Shown: piece after piece, positions 27,815-36,725 of the stretch
Layout: every line of letters begins with the position of its first letter
How positions within the stretch are numbered: the first letter of the stretch is position 1
NCBI GenBank assembly: GCA_000733355.1
Contig: JNVV01000001.1
Coordinates: forward strand, 4,366,069 to 4,430,068
Direction: 5' to 3'
Length of the DNA stretch: 64,000 nucleotides
From: Falciphora oryzae
Taxonomy: Eukaryota; Ascomycota; Sordariomycetes; Magnaporthales; Magnaporthaceae
Translations under genes and position numbers: made by a program
The notes under the pieces: model-generated
Told to the model about the DNA's origin: nothing
Seen by the model: the letters and a program-made list of their open reading frames with translations, nothing else
Databases searched by the model: none

Positions 27815-30800
27815 CTACCACCTTACCGAGCTCCAGGGCTTCTGCTTGTCCTGTGCTCCGTCGGTGCTGGACTCGCCCTGCGGTTGGGGTGGGTAGGCAC
27901 CGTGCTGCCAGTTGGAGTATCCGCCTCCTCCGTCGCCGCATGTGCCAGGCGGGTCCATCTCCGGGTTTCCATCACTATCATACTCCTTCGTCTGTCTCGT
28001 CAGCCTCGGGTTCATCATCGCTCTCGGCCGCAGCCATGTCGTTATAGACGCCATGGATGTCGTCCTGCGTTCCCGCCTGCTTTCTCGACTGGTCCACCTC
28101 TTCGAGGAATCGCTTGCGTTCCTCCTGGATGGCTTCCGAGACTTGCTGGCCGGCTTCCGCGAATTTGCCGATGGTGAGAAGCTCCCGCTCAACCTTTCGG
28201 CGTCCGTCCGCTGCGCCCTTGAGCGTCGTCTTGTCTTCCTGCTCCATGGCTGTGATGCCTCCGCCCCACGCGTGGCTGGGGTCACGAACATCTCGTCTCG
28301 GGGCGTCTTGTCCTTCTGATGATATTTGCGGTTCCTGGGCTTTGCCTGAGATGACTCCGGCTCCTCTCCCCGCTTCTTGTCCTTGGTTGTTCCCTGGCCC
28401 GCCACCCTTCGTCGGATCTCGTCGCGTGACAGTGCTTCTTTCATGGGTGGCCCGCGTGACGCACCCTTGCATTTACCCTCCTTGTGACTGTTGCCACAGG
28501 TAATGCAGTAGTTCAAGAAGAACCTCTTCTCCGGGGTCCACACGTCGGATTGACTCAGTGCCATGGCGAACAGCTTAGCCAAGGTCTTGTCGCCGGCGCT
28601 CTTGCCCTTGGTCACGTTCTCTGACATGATGACGATGGTTCCGAATCGCCCTCGGCTGAGCGAGACCACCAGGTTGTGCATGGCGCTTGTGAATCCCGAC
28701 CGTTCGTCGTCCCTGGTGAGGATGACGACGGCGTAGTCCCATTCATGACCCATGGACGCCCTGGTTGTGCGAGGCTCCGTGAATTCATGGACGATGTCGA
28801 CTCTTGGTATCTTGCGCAGAGCCGCCAGGGCGTCGTCCCTCTGTGCCTGGTAGGGGCAAACAATTCCCACCCTCGGAACATGCTTCCCGTCCTTGGACAG
28901 TCCATGGGCTTGAAGCTGACGTGCCGCCTCCATGGCTGCTTTGGTGTGCACTCCATTCGTCCAGCTTGTGCCCACACGGACGTTGTCCCTCGATTCGATG
29001 TTCCAAATGATGAGGTTTGTCGTGGCTCCCACAGCTCCGACGATGTTTGGGTTCCTGAACATCCTGTGGGCTGCCTTTTCCGGGTCGGTCCTCCCTCCGC
29101 CGTTCTCGATTTGCATGTCGCGCAGTGACACCATGTCTCCCCTGTAGAACTGTCGGGAGATGAAGCGTTCCTGGCGACCGCTCTGACGAGTGGTGATCAT
29201 GAGCCTGGAAATTGGCATGCCTCCGTCTATCCAGCGACGCATGGGGCTTGTCACGAGCTGTTGTGCCTTCTGACAGTATGCCACCTTCGACAGGCCGTCT
29301 GCTGTAGCCCCTCGTGTAAATGCCTCCGCTCCCAGTACCAATGGTGGGGATTGGTTGGGGTCTCCGGTGGTAACTCTCAGGATGACGTTGGGGCATGCTG
29401 CGAGTGCGATGAGCCACTCTGGTTCCGTCATTCGGCCGGCCTCTTCCTGCAGCAGGTAGCGCACTCCGTTGCAAATCTCCGGGTAGTTGCATCGGAGGGT
29501 GTGAAGCGCTGTCGGGGTTGCCACGATCACTTGGGCTTCCCTCAGGATCTGCTGCGCTGCATTCTTGATGCCCCTCCTGACCGTGCTGATGCCCTCCGCA
29601 AAAACGGCTGGGTTGATGGCTCGGATTTGAAGCAGCTCCCAAGCATCTCTGTATGCCGGATATTCCTCCATCCGCACCAGGATTTGCTCGCTCAGACTGT
29701 GCTCCCCTCCGTAAGGTCGCCTGTCCTTTTTGGTGGCTCGAACGTTTCGCGCGGTCTCCAAGATGTCCCGAGCCAGCGCTTTCAGAGTCATCTCGTCGAT
29801 TTCGTCGTAGTCCTCTGGCCGTCCCTTGCGAGTGGCATTCGTTGTGTGATTGACTTCCCGAGTCATCGTGTTCAGTCGGACGATCTTGAGCTTTGAGCCC
29901 CTGATTTTGCGCCATTCCATGCTCATCCGCTCGCACAAATTGTCGCCTTGCAAATTCTCACTGCAGGTGATGACCACCCTCTTGCCGTAGTTGGGGTCCT
30001 CATTCTCCGCTTCCGTCAGCCCGCTGATTGGAACTCGCATCGTGGCCCACCGCTCTTTGAGCGCAGTTGTAGGCTCTTGAGGCTGCCCGTCATCCGGCGT
30101 CTCATCCGTCGGGGTCGGCCCCGGCTCTTGAGACCGTTTGCCGTCTGGCATCTCGTCAGCCGAGGCTGGCTCTGGCTCTTGAAACTGTTTGTCGTCCGAC
30201 GTCTCGTCAGTCGAGGCTAGCTCTGGCTCTTGAGGCTGTTTGCCTTCCGACGTCTCGTCAGTCGAGGCTGGCTCGGCTTCCTGAGACAGCTTGTTGTCTT
30301 CTGTGTCCAGCTCCTCCTCCGCAACCTTGAAGAAGTCTGCCTTCGGCTTGTCCTTGATACCCAGCTCTTGGTTCTCTTCAGACCCGAGGATACCGATTGC
30401 CAGGAGCAGTGCTGTACTGGTCTTCCCCGAGCCGGGGGCGCCGTGGATCATGAGATGTCTGAATGGCAGATCTGTAGCTTGAAAGGCTTTCTTCTGGTCG
30501 CTGTTGAGCTTGTCGTATTCCTCCTTGAGGTTGAGCTCCCAGTCTTCTGTCATCGGCTCTCCTCGCACGAGGCGTCCGACGACCGGGAAGGTGTCTGGAA
30601 GGCTGAGGAACTCCTTTGGGTTGTTGAAGTCTCGGAGGAAGGCCGCTGCTCCCTCGCCACCGCTGGCTGCCTGTCGTGAGATTGTGTTGATTGCTTCGAC
30701 ACAGGCTTCCATGGGCAGGTCGAACTCCTCGGGCAGGAAGTTGCCTTGCACGCGCTTGCTCTCGTCGTTCGCTTGTTCCTCGTCCGTCAGATCAACGGGG

Positions 30801-32035
30801 GGCAATTCGAAGATCAGCGGCAACGGGTCGAGGAGCTTCCCGGTCACGGGATGCTCACTCATCGGCCAGCGTGGATGATGTGGGACGATGCCGATAAAGG
30901 CTGCGTCTGCTTGGGCCACCAGATCCTTTGGCATGGGAACTCGCGTCACTCTCCAAGGCCGCCGGTCGTCCTTGTTTGGCTTCCAGTTGGGCAACTGAAG
31001 GTTGTCGATGTTGTCGAGAGCCCATTGTGCGAGACGCTCCCTCCACTCCGAGTCGAGTTCCATGCTGATGCGGCCCCCCTCGTGTGTCGCAATTGGCTTA
31101 ATCTCGACCAGCCACTGTCCGACCACTCCGACCATGGCATAGAACTGCTCGCTTGACAAGTTGGCTCCGTCGTCAGCGCCGTCGGGATGGAGACGCGACA
31201 GGAATCTCAGAACGAGCGGAACAAATCCCTCCGATCCCGGACTCATGATGTTGCTCAGGGCCCGCCACTCGCTGATGATGTAATCTGCGATCATCTCGGC
31301 GATCTCTCCAGGTGTGTACGGCCACTCCGGCAACGGGGGAGCCGTGTACTCCACGTCCATTAGCTCGAGCTCGCACGATTTATCGACACGTGGCAGCAGT
31401 TCCACCGACTGTGTCTTCGCCAGGAACAGGTATTCCGTTGCCAGACCCTGTCGGCTACGACCCGCGATGCGGCTGGCGATCAGGGAGACCGGGTTATTGC
31501 GGACTTCATCTGCCTTCTGTCGCTGAAGCAAGTGCTCGTCCACCACGGCGCGACCGAAGCAGGCTGTGTAATCGCCCTGGTCCCAGAAGCGGACACGGAC
31601 GGGGTCCGGTGCGACACTGCTTCCTGCCTTGGCTGCGAAGTCGCGAGGCTGGATGAGCATAGCGGTTGGCGAGTTCTTGAACAGTTCCTTGGCTGGGTGT
31701 CCGTGCTTGGGAGCCAGGACGACATGCTCGAGCTGAATGAGCATGTTTTGGGCGGCTGGGTTCTGCTCAGTGGGGATGAACAGGTCGATGGCGACAAAGG
31801 TCTCCTTGTTGGCTTGGGCAGCTCGGCTTTTCAGTCCGCGTAGCTCGTTGGCTGCGTTTTTGAAACTGCTGCCCAGCTCCAAGCCCTTCCGTCTAAGGTA
31901 GTCCTCGTTCATTTCGACACTTATTGTCCGCAGTCGAGTGTAGAAGCGGACGCGGGTGAACTTCTCAATGTCGAGCTTTCTCCACAGCATGTTATGAAGG
32001 TAGGGCGGGGTCTCCCTCGGGCGCGTCGACGACAT
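27815..32035 (-). CDS. UPF1-like superfamily 1 helicase with C-terminal zinc knuckle (ORF2)
   Basis: A single 1406-codon ORF from the ATG at 32035, preceded in frame by TGA. Residues 1-500 match no family I know. The helicase core has Walker A GAPGSGKTS (532-540), motif II QEEAG (863-867) where UPF1 relatives have DEAG or DEAA, motif III TTGDPNQSPP (889-898), RLMITTRQSGRQERFISRQF (944-963), VGIVCPYQAQ (1056-1065), GHEWDYAVVILTRDD (1096-1110) and NLVVSLSRGR (1121-1130). Between motif I and the next block sits an acidic insert of four 17-residue repeats (586-654; QEPELASTDETSDDKQF type). A CCHC-like knuckle follows (Cys1177, Cys1180, His1184, Cys1189). From about 1255 to 1350 the frame seems shifted (see findings). 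It could unwind RNA or DNA for an element or act as a host protein; neither is shown. Confidence 0.85.
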   Translation of the reverse strand: MSSTRPRETPPYLHNMLWRKLDIEKFTRVRFYTRLRTISVEMNEDYLRRKGLELGSSFKNAANELRGLKSRAAQANKETFVAIDLFIPTEQNPAAQNMLIQLEHVVLAPKHGHPAKELFKNSPTAMLIQPRDFAAKAGSSVAPDPVRVRFWDQGDYTACFGRAVVDEHLLQRQKADEVRNNPVSLIASRIAGRSRQGLATEYLFLAKTQSVELLPRVDKSCELELMDVEYTAPPLPEWPYTPGEIAEMIADYIISEWRALSNIMSPGSEGFVPLVLRFLSRLHPDGADDGANLSSEQFYAMVGVVGQWLVEIKPIATHEGGRISMELDSEWRERLAQWALDNIDNLQLPNWKPNKDDRRPWRVTRVPMPKDLVAQADAAFIGIVPHHPRWPMSEHPVTGKLLDPLPLIFELPPVDLTDEEQANDESKRVQGNFLPEEFDLPMEACVEAINTISRQAASGGEGAAAFLRDFNNPKEFLSLPDTFPVVGRLVRGEPMTEDWELNLKEEYDKLNSDQKKAFQATDLPFRHLMIHGAPGSGKTSTALLLAIGILGSEENQELGIKDKPKADFFKVAEEELDTEDNKLSQEAEPASTDETSEGKQPQEPELASTDETSDDKQFQEPEPASADEMPDGKRSQEPGPTPTDETPDDGQPQEPTTALKERWATMRVPISGLTEAENEDPNYGKRVVITCSENLQGDNLCERMSMEWRKIRGSKLKIVRLNTMTREVNHTTNATRKGRPEDYDEIDEMTLKALARDILETARNVRATKKDRRPYGGEHSLSEQILVRMEEYPAYRDAWELLQIRAINPAVFAEGISTVRRGIKNAAQQILREAQVIVATPTALHTLRCNYPEICNGVRYLLQEEAGRMTEPEWLIALAACPNVILRVTTGDPNQSPPLVLGAEAFTRGATADGLSKVAYCQKAQQLVTSPMRRWIDGGMPISRLMITTRQSGRQERFISRQFYRGDMVSLRDMQIENGGGRTDPEKAAHRMFRNPNIVGAVGATTNLIIWNIESRDNVRVGTSWTNGVHTKAAMEAARQLQAHGLSKDGKHVPRVGIVCPYQAQRDDALAALRKIPRVDIVHEFTEPRTTRASMGHEWDYAVVILTRDDERSGFTSAMHNLVVSLSRGRFGTIVIMSENVTKGKSAGDKTLAKLFAMALSQSDVWTPEKRFFLNYCITCGNSHKEGKCKGASRGPPMKEALSRDEIRRRVAGQGTTKDKKRGEEPESSQAKPRNRKYHQKDKTPRDEMFVTPATRGAEASQPWSRKTRRRSRAQRTDAERLSGSFSPSANSRKPASKSRKPSRRNASDSSKRWTSRESRRERRTTSMASITTWLRPRAMMNPRLTRQTKEYDSDGNPEMDPPGTCGDGGGGYSNWQHGAYPPQPQGESSTDGAQDKQKPWSSVRW

Positions 32036-32873
32036 TCATGGTCATGTCCTTGGTATGTTTGGCACACATACTGATTGACGCCACATGGACATTCTGGTTT
32101 CCTGACGAGTACGTGAAGTTCATTTGAATCTCGCCGTAGCTGAGGTCAGTCTGCTTCAGGAGGACCGACGACGACAGTCCCTTGCCTGAAGGGTTGGCGT
32201 TCAGTTTGCGGAACGCGGGCTTGTACTTGACGCACTTCTTGCCCTCCATGGCGCACAGGGCTCGAACTGTCAGAGACTTGGTCATGTCTCGCAGCGCCTT
32301 CTCTGCCAGATAGTGGCTTGTCTGAATGCGAAGGTCTGCGGTCGGCGCGTCGTCATCGTCTTGGGCCTGACCCTGGTCTTGGTTCTCGGCCTGATTGTCA
32401 TCGCCTTGGTTGCCCCAGCCGGATTGGTTGTCCTGCTCATCGTCGCCTTGGTTGCCCCAGCCAGACTGATTGGCCTGATCATCACCTTGGCTGCCCCAGC
32501 CGGGCTGGTCGGCCTGCTCATCGTCGCCTTGGTTGCCCCAGGCGGCCTGATTGGCCTGATTGCCATTGCCTGACTGGTTGGTTTGACCGTCGTTGTCTGA
32601 CTGGTTCTCGTCTGACTGCTTGGTCTTGTTGTTCTGATCCGAGCTCCGCGTCGGCGCGTCTGTGCCAGAGAGCTCCCAGCCCGCATACGCCTCAGGGCCT
32701 TGGTTGTTGAACTCAGGAGCGTTCATCCAAGAGTCGTCCTCGGCGACTTGGCCTGCCTCAGTGGACTCAGCTGGGTTGCGGTTGTCCTTCTCGAGATTGC
32801 TCGAGTCGTCGGAGGTCCCGGCACGAACTGGCGAGCGTCCGGTCCTGGTGACGTTTTTGAACCTGTTCGACAT
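31992..32873 (-). CDS. ORF1: N/Q/D-rich repeat protein overlapping the helicase ORF
   Basis: 293 aa from the ATG at 32873 to the TAA at 31992-31994. I recognise no family. Residues 1-80 are polar. About 110-165 hold four to five copies of a 13-14 residue repeat (WGNQGDDEQADQPG, WGSQGDDQANQSG and similar), a low-complexity, prion-like composition. Residues about 175-293 look folded (TADLRIQTSHYLAEKALRDM, KKCVKYKPAFRKLNANPSGK, MNFTYSSGNQNVHVASISMC). The last 44 nt overlap the first codons of the helicase in another frame (ATGAATG at 32039-32033), so the two may be translated from one transcript. A TATAAAA lies at 33450-33444 on this strand, about 570 nt upstream. Nucleic-acid binding or a Gag-like role is conjecture. 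Confidence 0.8.
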   Translation of the reverse strand: MSNRFKNVTRTGRSPVRAGTSDDSSNLEKDNRNPAESTEAGQVAEDDSWMNAPEFNNQGPEAYAGWELSGTDAPTRSSDQNNKTKQSDENQSDNDGQTNQSGNGNQANQAAWGNQGDDEQADQPGWGSQGDDQANQSGWGNQGDDEQDNQSGWGNQGDDNQAENQDQGQAQDDDDAPTADLRIQTSHYLAEKALRDMTKSLTVRALCAMEGKKCVKYKPAFRKLNANPSGKGLSSSVLLKQTDLSYGEIQMNFTYSSGNQNVHVASISMCAKHTKDMTMNVVDAPEGDPALPS

Positions 32874-33613
32874 TATGTCCGGACGAGCAAGTGTCGGAGT
32901 TCGTGGTGATCTGAGGTTTGTCTGAGGAGGGAGTGATATTTGATAGAGAAATGGAGTATCGATCGCTGGACCACGGTCTGGATCTGCAGGGCGGTGACGG
33001 AATGTGATATGGCTCGTGTGAGGAGGGCAGAGATGAAATGGATGATTTCTTCGGGGAAGCAGAGCTCGCTTGCCACGAGTTGTGTGCGCGAGCTTGCCTT
33101 CTCGTGGGGAGGTTGTTTTCGGAAGACCTCTTTTCGTGCTGCCAGTCGCGCGCCACGCCTCACAAAGCTTGCTTGATTGAGTAGTGGCTGCCTGTGACTG
33201 CGATCGGAGGGTGTGCGCGTGCTTGATGTGCAGTTGTGCTGGGTATCAAGTTTGACGCGTTGTTATGTTGTGTGGTGGGAAGAGAATTTTGTGTTTGATA
33301 TCTGGGTAGAGGCGGCGGTTTGTGCGTGGGTGGTTTGGCTGAGGTGCTGTCCGAAAGAGAAGGAACGTCCTGACCGTGCACCCCGCGCCCAACTTCCGCC
33401 CCCGTCCAATCTGAGGGGAGAGTGACGAGTGTCTGATGTGATGTTTTATAGTAGTGTAAAGAGAAGTTGCAATCAGTAGTCGATAATGTGGTGTCTCTAG
33501 ATATTTGTGCTTGGGTTTCCTCGCCACCCAGCACTGGACTACCCAAGGCGCACCAAGGGTCTCCCTGTTGTCTATGCGAGGAAGATATCTCCAGCGGAAA
33601 CAGGATATATTCG
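32874..33613. other. spacer between integrase relic and ORF1
   Basis: About 740 bp. The integrase frame stays open to 33160 but carries no recognisable sequence after the chromodomain. A minus-strand TATA box (33450-33444) suggests that a promoter for ORF1 and the helicase may lie here. No internal LTR was found by eye. Confidence 0.5.
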
Positions 33614-35280
33614 TTACTGTAGTGAATGCTTCTTCTTGTATGTCGCCACCATCTGGTCACGTCCTTGACCAGTTGCTCGTGCGGTTCCCAGGTGTGCGAG
33701 CCACCCAGCCATCTGACCTTGTAGTGAAGCTGTCTCGTCGATCCTCTGCGAGCATGTTCCTCGATTTCCTCGATAATCCACTTGTCGACGCCGTTGTCTT
33801 TGCGGTACACGCCGAGTTCCATTCTCGGGCGGTCGAAAGGGCCGGTGGTGACAGGCTGTAGGTGCCCGATGGAGATCCCCGGATTCCGCTTGATCCAAGA
33901 TGGAAGCTGGATGCGGAACTTGAGGGCGCTGATCGCTTCCGTCACCTTGAACGGGCCGGCCTTCGGGAAGGATAACTTGTGCTGATTTTCAAAGTGGTAT
34001 CCTCTGTCGCCTGGTTTGGCCAGTTTGACGTAAACGAAGTCGCTCTGGTGGCGGCGAGTGCTTATTGTCGTATGCCACCTTCATTCTGGCTGCTGCCATC
34101 TGCGCGGCGTCTCACGCTTCGTCTGAGTCTTCTCTGGTTTTTTGGTGAAAGGTTCCGGGTTCATGATTGGGATTGGTCCTGGCAGCCACGACTTGGGTTC
34201 GCGACCGTACAGCAGCTTGAAGGGCACCTGCTTCGTCGACGCTGAAGTGGAGGTGTTGAGGCAGGCGAGGGTGTGTGGAGAGTGTTCTTCCCATCCGGAT
34301 GGGTCCAGCTTTCCGCCCACCAGGGTACACAGCGCAATGATGAAGGTTTGTATCATCCTCTCTGCTTGTCCATTGGCGCTGGGATAGTGTGCTGCGGTCA
34401 CCTGTACCGAGACTCCCGCCAGCTTGCACATCTGCGTCCACAGCCGAGACACAATCTTGCTGTTCTGGTCGGAAACGAAGGCATCCGGGAACAGCCAGTC
34501 AGGATAGACGTGTTTGATGTACTCGGTTGCCTATCTGTCGGTGTCCCAACTGGTCTTGCCGTAGATCAATTTAATGAACTTGGATGTCTTGTCGACCAAA
34601 ATGAGTCCTGCGCCATGGCCTTTGTAGCTGACGGGCAACCCGACGATGAAGTCCATGCAGAGAACGCGCAGCGGCTCCCTCGGGGCGAAGATCAGTTGCA
34701 GGTCGCCGTAGGGACGTTGGTTGATCGGCTTGACCTGTCCACAGTCCGGGCATGCTTTGCAGAAGCGATCGATTTCGGCCCGCATGTTGTTGAAGTGCAC
34801 GAACGGCCTGAGGAAGTCGTATGTCCGTTGTGCTGCGGGGTGTGCTCGCCTGGAGTGCGCCATTTCCAACGTCTCCCTCCCCATCTCCGCTGGGAGCACC
34901 AACCTGGCATAGTCGCCGTCTGTGAGATACATGATCCTCCTCTCTCGGTCCCAACGGTAGTTGCCATGGGTGATCAGATCGGCCTTGTTCCCCTCGGTCT
35001 TGTTCCTCTCGGTCTTGTCCTGCATCGCTTTGTACACCTTGCCCAGTGACTTGTCCAGCGGCAGATGCTTGGCGACTCGAGCAAGGAACTCTGGTGAACT
35101 GTCCGATACGGTCTCAGACGCCCGCGAGAAGAGCGAGTTCTCCGAGGGAATCAGAGAGCGGTGGACGGATGATTGGGGAAAGGACACTCCAGCAGCTCCA
35201 CGTGGCCTCACTGGGAAGGGCCGTGCCACCACCGGGTGGCTAGGAGCGAAGGAAGGAGCGTGTTTGATGGAAAGGCTGCC
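33614..35280 (-). pseudogene. Ty3/gypsy integrase with chromodomain, degenerate
   Basis: The minus strand encodes, in order, the H2C2 zinc-binding domain (His in EMAHSRRAHPAAQ; CKACPDCGQVK), the catalytic core with DDE residues (D in CMDFIVGLP, D in FVSDQNSKI, E in NGQAERMIQT), a GPF-type module (KAGPFKVTEAISALKFRIQL) and a chromodomain (WIIEEIEEHA, LHYKVRWLGGSHTWEPHEQL). This is the integrase of a chromovirus-type gypsy element. It is dead: TAG at 34531-34533 inside the core, two compensating frameshifts around 34030-34090, and another at about 33650 inside the chromodomain helix, after which MVATYKKKHSLQ and a stop follow. Reverse transcriptase and RNase H, which should precede it, are absent. 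Confidence 0.9.
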
Positions 35281-36139
35281 GATAAGACGTCAACGACAGG
35301 TGCATGCGTCTCCGATGTCGTCACCGTCAGGGAATTGGCGGCAGGCTCGCTCCTGGGTCCAGCTGTCCGTGGCAGCGACTCGTTGGAGCCGGCTGCGGCC
35401 GATCGAGGGGCTCCTCCCCCGATTGTGTCAGGAGCTCGCTGCGGGGTCTGGTGAGAAGATGGTTCCTGGGTGTAGAGGCACTCTTGCGGACGAGGGCGTT
35501 GTCGTAGTCGAATGTGTATCCTTGCGCCTCAAATGCCGTCTTGACGTCGTGCTGAGCTGCGAAGTGTCCGGAGGTGAAGCCTCGAGAATTTGCCTTGGCT
35601 CATTGGATGCAGTTGTTGGAGCTTCGCTGGAACTCGGATGGCAGGAGATCGTCGGGTATTTGAGGAGGGCGAGACTTGGTGTTTTTCTTGGGAGCCATCG
35701 GTGTCGGAGACAAATAGAGCTCGGGATTAGGATTAGAGTTGAAGTGGCGGAGTTCCAGACTCGGCCGTGGTGTAGTGGGAGCCTGTCAGTGCCAGAGTCT
35801 GAACCAGCAGCGCGACGGCGTAGAGGCGTCAGGTAGGTTGAACGAGTGACTAGAGGGGAACGAAACGAATTGAAGAGAGACAGGTGACGTCGGATTGGTC
35901 GAACGTCGAGCAGAGGAAGCAAGGCGAGCAAGGCACAGATTGAGAGATCCCGACGGTCGACACGTCGGAGCCTGGGAACACGATTCTTCACTGCGTACAG
36001 TGACCGAGCCCCGAAGACGAATTAATGCCGTTTCCGCAAGCGGAGGTCGTCGAACGGCTGACCGGAGATGATTTTGGTGCGTATTTGGCCTGTGGTAGGA
36101 CGCTGGCTGAGGCGCAAACTGGCTGGTCAGAGTTGCTAC
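35281..36139 (-). pseudogene. gag-like leader and ORF fragment next to the right LTR
   Basis: The minus strand after the right LTR begins with a TGG-type primer-binding site (36139-36123). An ATG at 35698 opens a frame (MAPKKNTKSRPPQIPDD, LLPSEFQRSSNNCIQ) that stops at TGA 35600-35602 and continues in frame as SGHFAAQHDVKTAFEAQGYT to a stop near 35420. Its position and basic start suit the N-terminus of Gag, but there is no domain I can name. It is joined within a few hundred bases to integrase sequence, so several kilobases of gag-pol are deleted. Confidence 0.5.
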
Positions 36140-36328
36140 CATATCGCATCAAGGGATCAATGAGAGGGAAGATATCGTGAATTAGGTTAACTAGTAAAAG
36201 CCACCATATTGCACGATCCTTAAAATAGTGTTTAGTGGCTTGGGTGATCTTTGTGATTGTGCATGTCGGGAAAAGGAAGCTATCTAGAGTGCGGCGGTCC
36301 GCGACGTAGGTTTGTGCCAATTCCGGAT
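36140..36328 (-). repeat. right (5') LTR, truncated
   Basis: It aligns with 27376-27563 in the same orientation and lacks the first ~30 bp present in the left copy. It begins in element sense at TGATCCGGAATTGG and ends ...GATGCGATA directly before the TGG of the primer-binding site. The outer side joins aip1 promoter DNA with no visible target-site duplication. Confidence 0.8.
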
Positions 36329-36725
36329 CATTTCTCCCTACAGCATCGTGCGGCTCCATGCCCCACCAAAGTCAATGGGCCGCGCCTAGCAACGGCCTGG
36401 ACCCTTGCCGAGCCCCGCAACTGCTGCGTCACTGCCCCTCCATCCAGACCCACGAAGAGACATCCCACGTCTCACTGCCGGTGAAGCACCAGGCGGAGCC
36501 TGTTGGTGTTTGGACGGAAGCTCCCTTTCCTAGTCTCGCTTTTCGAGTCTCGTCCCGTTTCGTCCCGTCTCCTCAACTTCCTGTTGTGCTGTCCCCAAGG
36601 CAGCACCATTCACGTCAGGCAGACGCGCACGCCGAGTACAGACAGGCACTCTTTTCTTCTCGGCCTCGGCACGTTTCTGCCGAAAGCTACACTCTTGCTA
36701 CCGCGAAGCTCAACTCGAACCAACG
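36329..36725. other. aip1 upstream region and 5' UTR
   Basis: About 400 bp between the truncated LTR and the aip1 ATG, with CT-rich stretches typical of fungal promoters. No other gene. Confidence 0.6.

Larger units (their letters stand above)
27376..36328 (-). mobile_element. LTR-flanked composite gypsy-like element with ORF1 and helicase genes
   Basis: Direct repeats at 27376-27593 and 36140-36328 bracket 8.5 kb whose genes all run on the minus strand: gag-like fragment, integrase plus chromodomain, 293-aa ORF1, 1406-aa UPF1-like helicase. The left repeat is preceded (in element sense) by a polypurine tract GGGAGGGGGGA and starts TGTTGAGG, as a 3' LTR should. The right repeat is followed directly by TGGTAGCAACTCTGACC, a plausible tRNA primer-binding site. 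The right LTR lacks its first ~30 bp and runs straight into the aip1 upstream region. Reverse transcriptase, RNase H and protease are absent. The two distal ORFs sit where env-like or accessory genes occur in other LTR elements. Whether they belong to the element or were trapped by it is inference. Confidence 0.65.

Noticed and set aside
27815..32035. Helitron or Starship origin for the helicase
   Set aside because: Helitron helicases are PIF1-type with a Rep domain, and Starships carry a tyrosine recombinase; neither is present. Motifs here are UPF1-like.
27815..32873. Endogenised RNA virus
   Set aside because: SF1 helicases occur in viruses, but no polymerase, methyltransferase or capsid is visible and the flanks are LTR and integrase.
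33160..33613. Extra C-terminal domain on the integrase
   Set aside because: The frame is open only because of a frameshift at about 33,650; the ancestral protein appears to end at 33,614.
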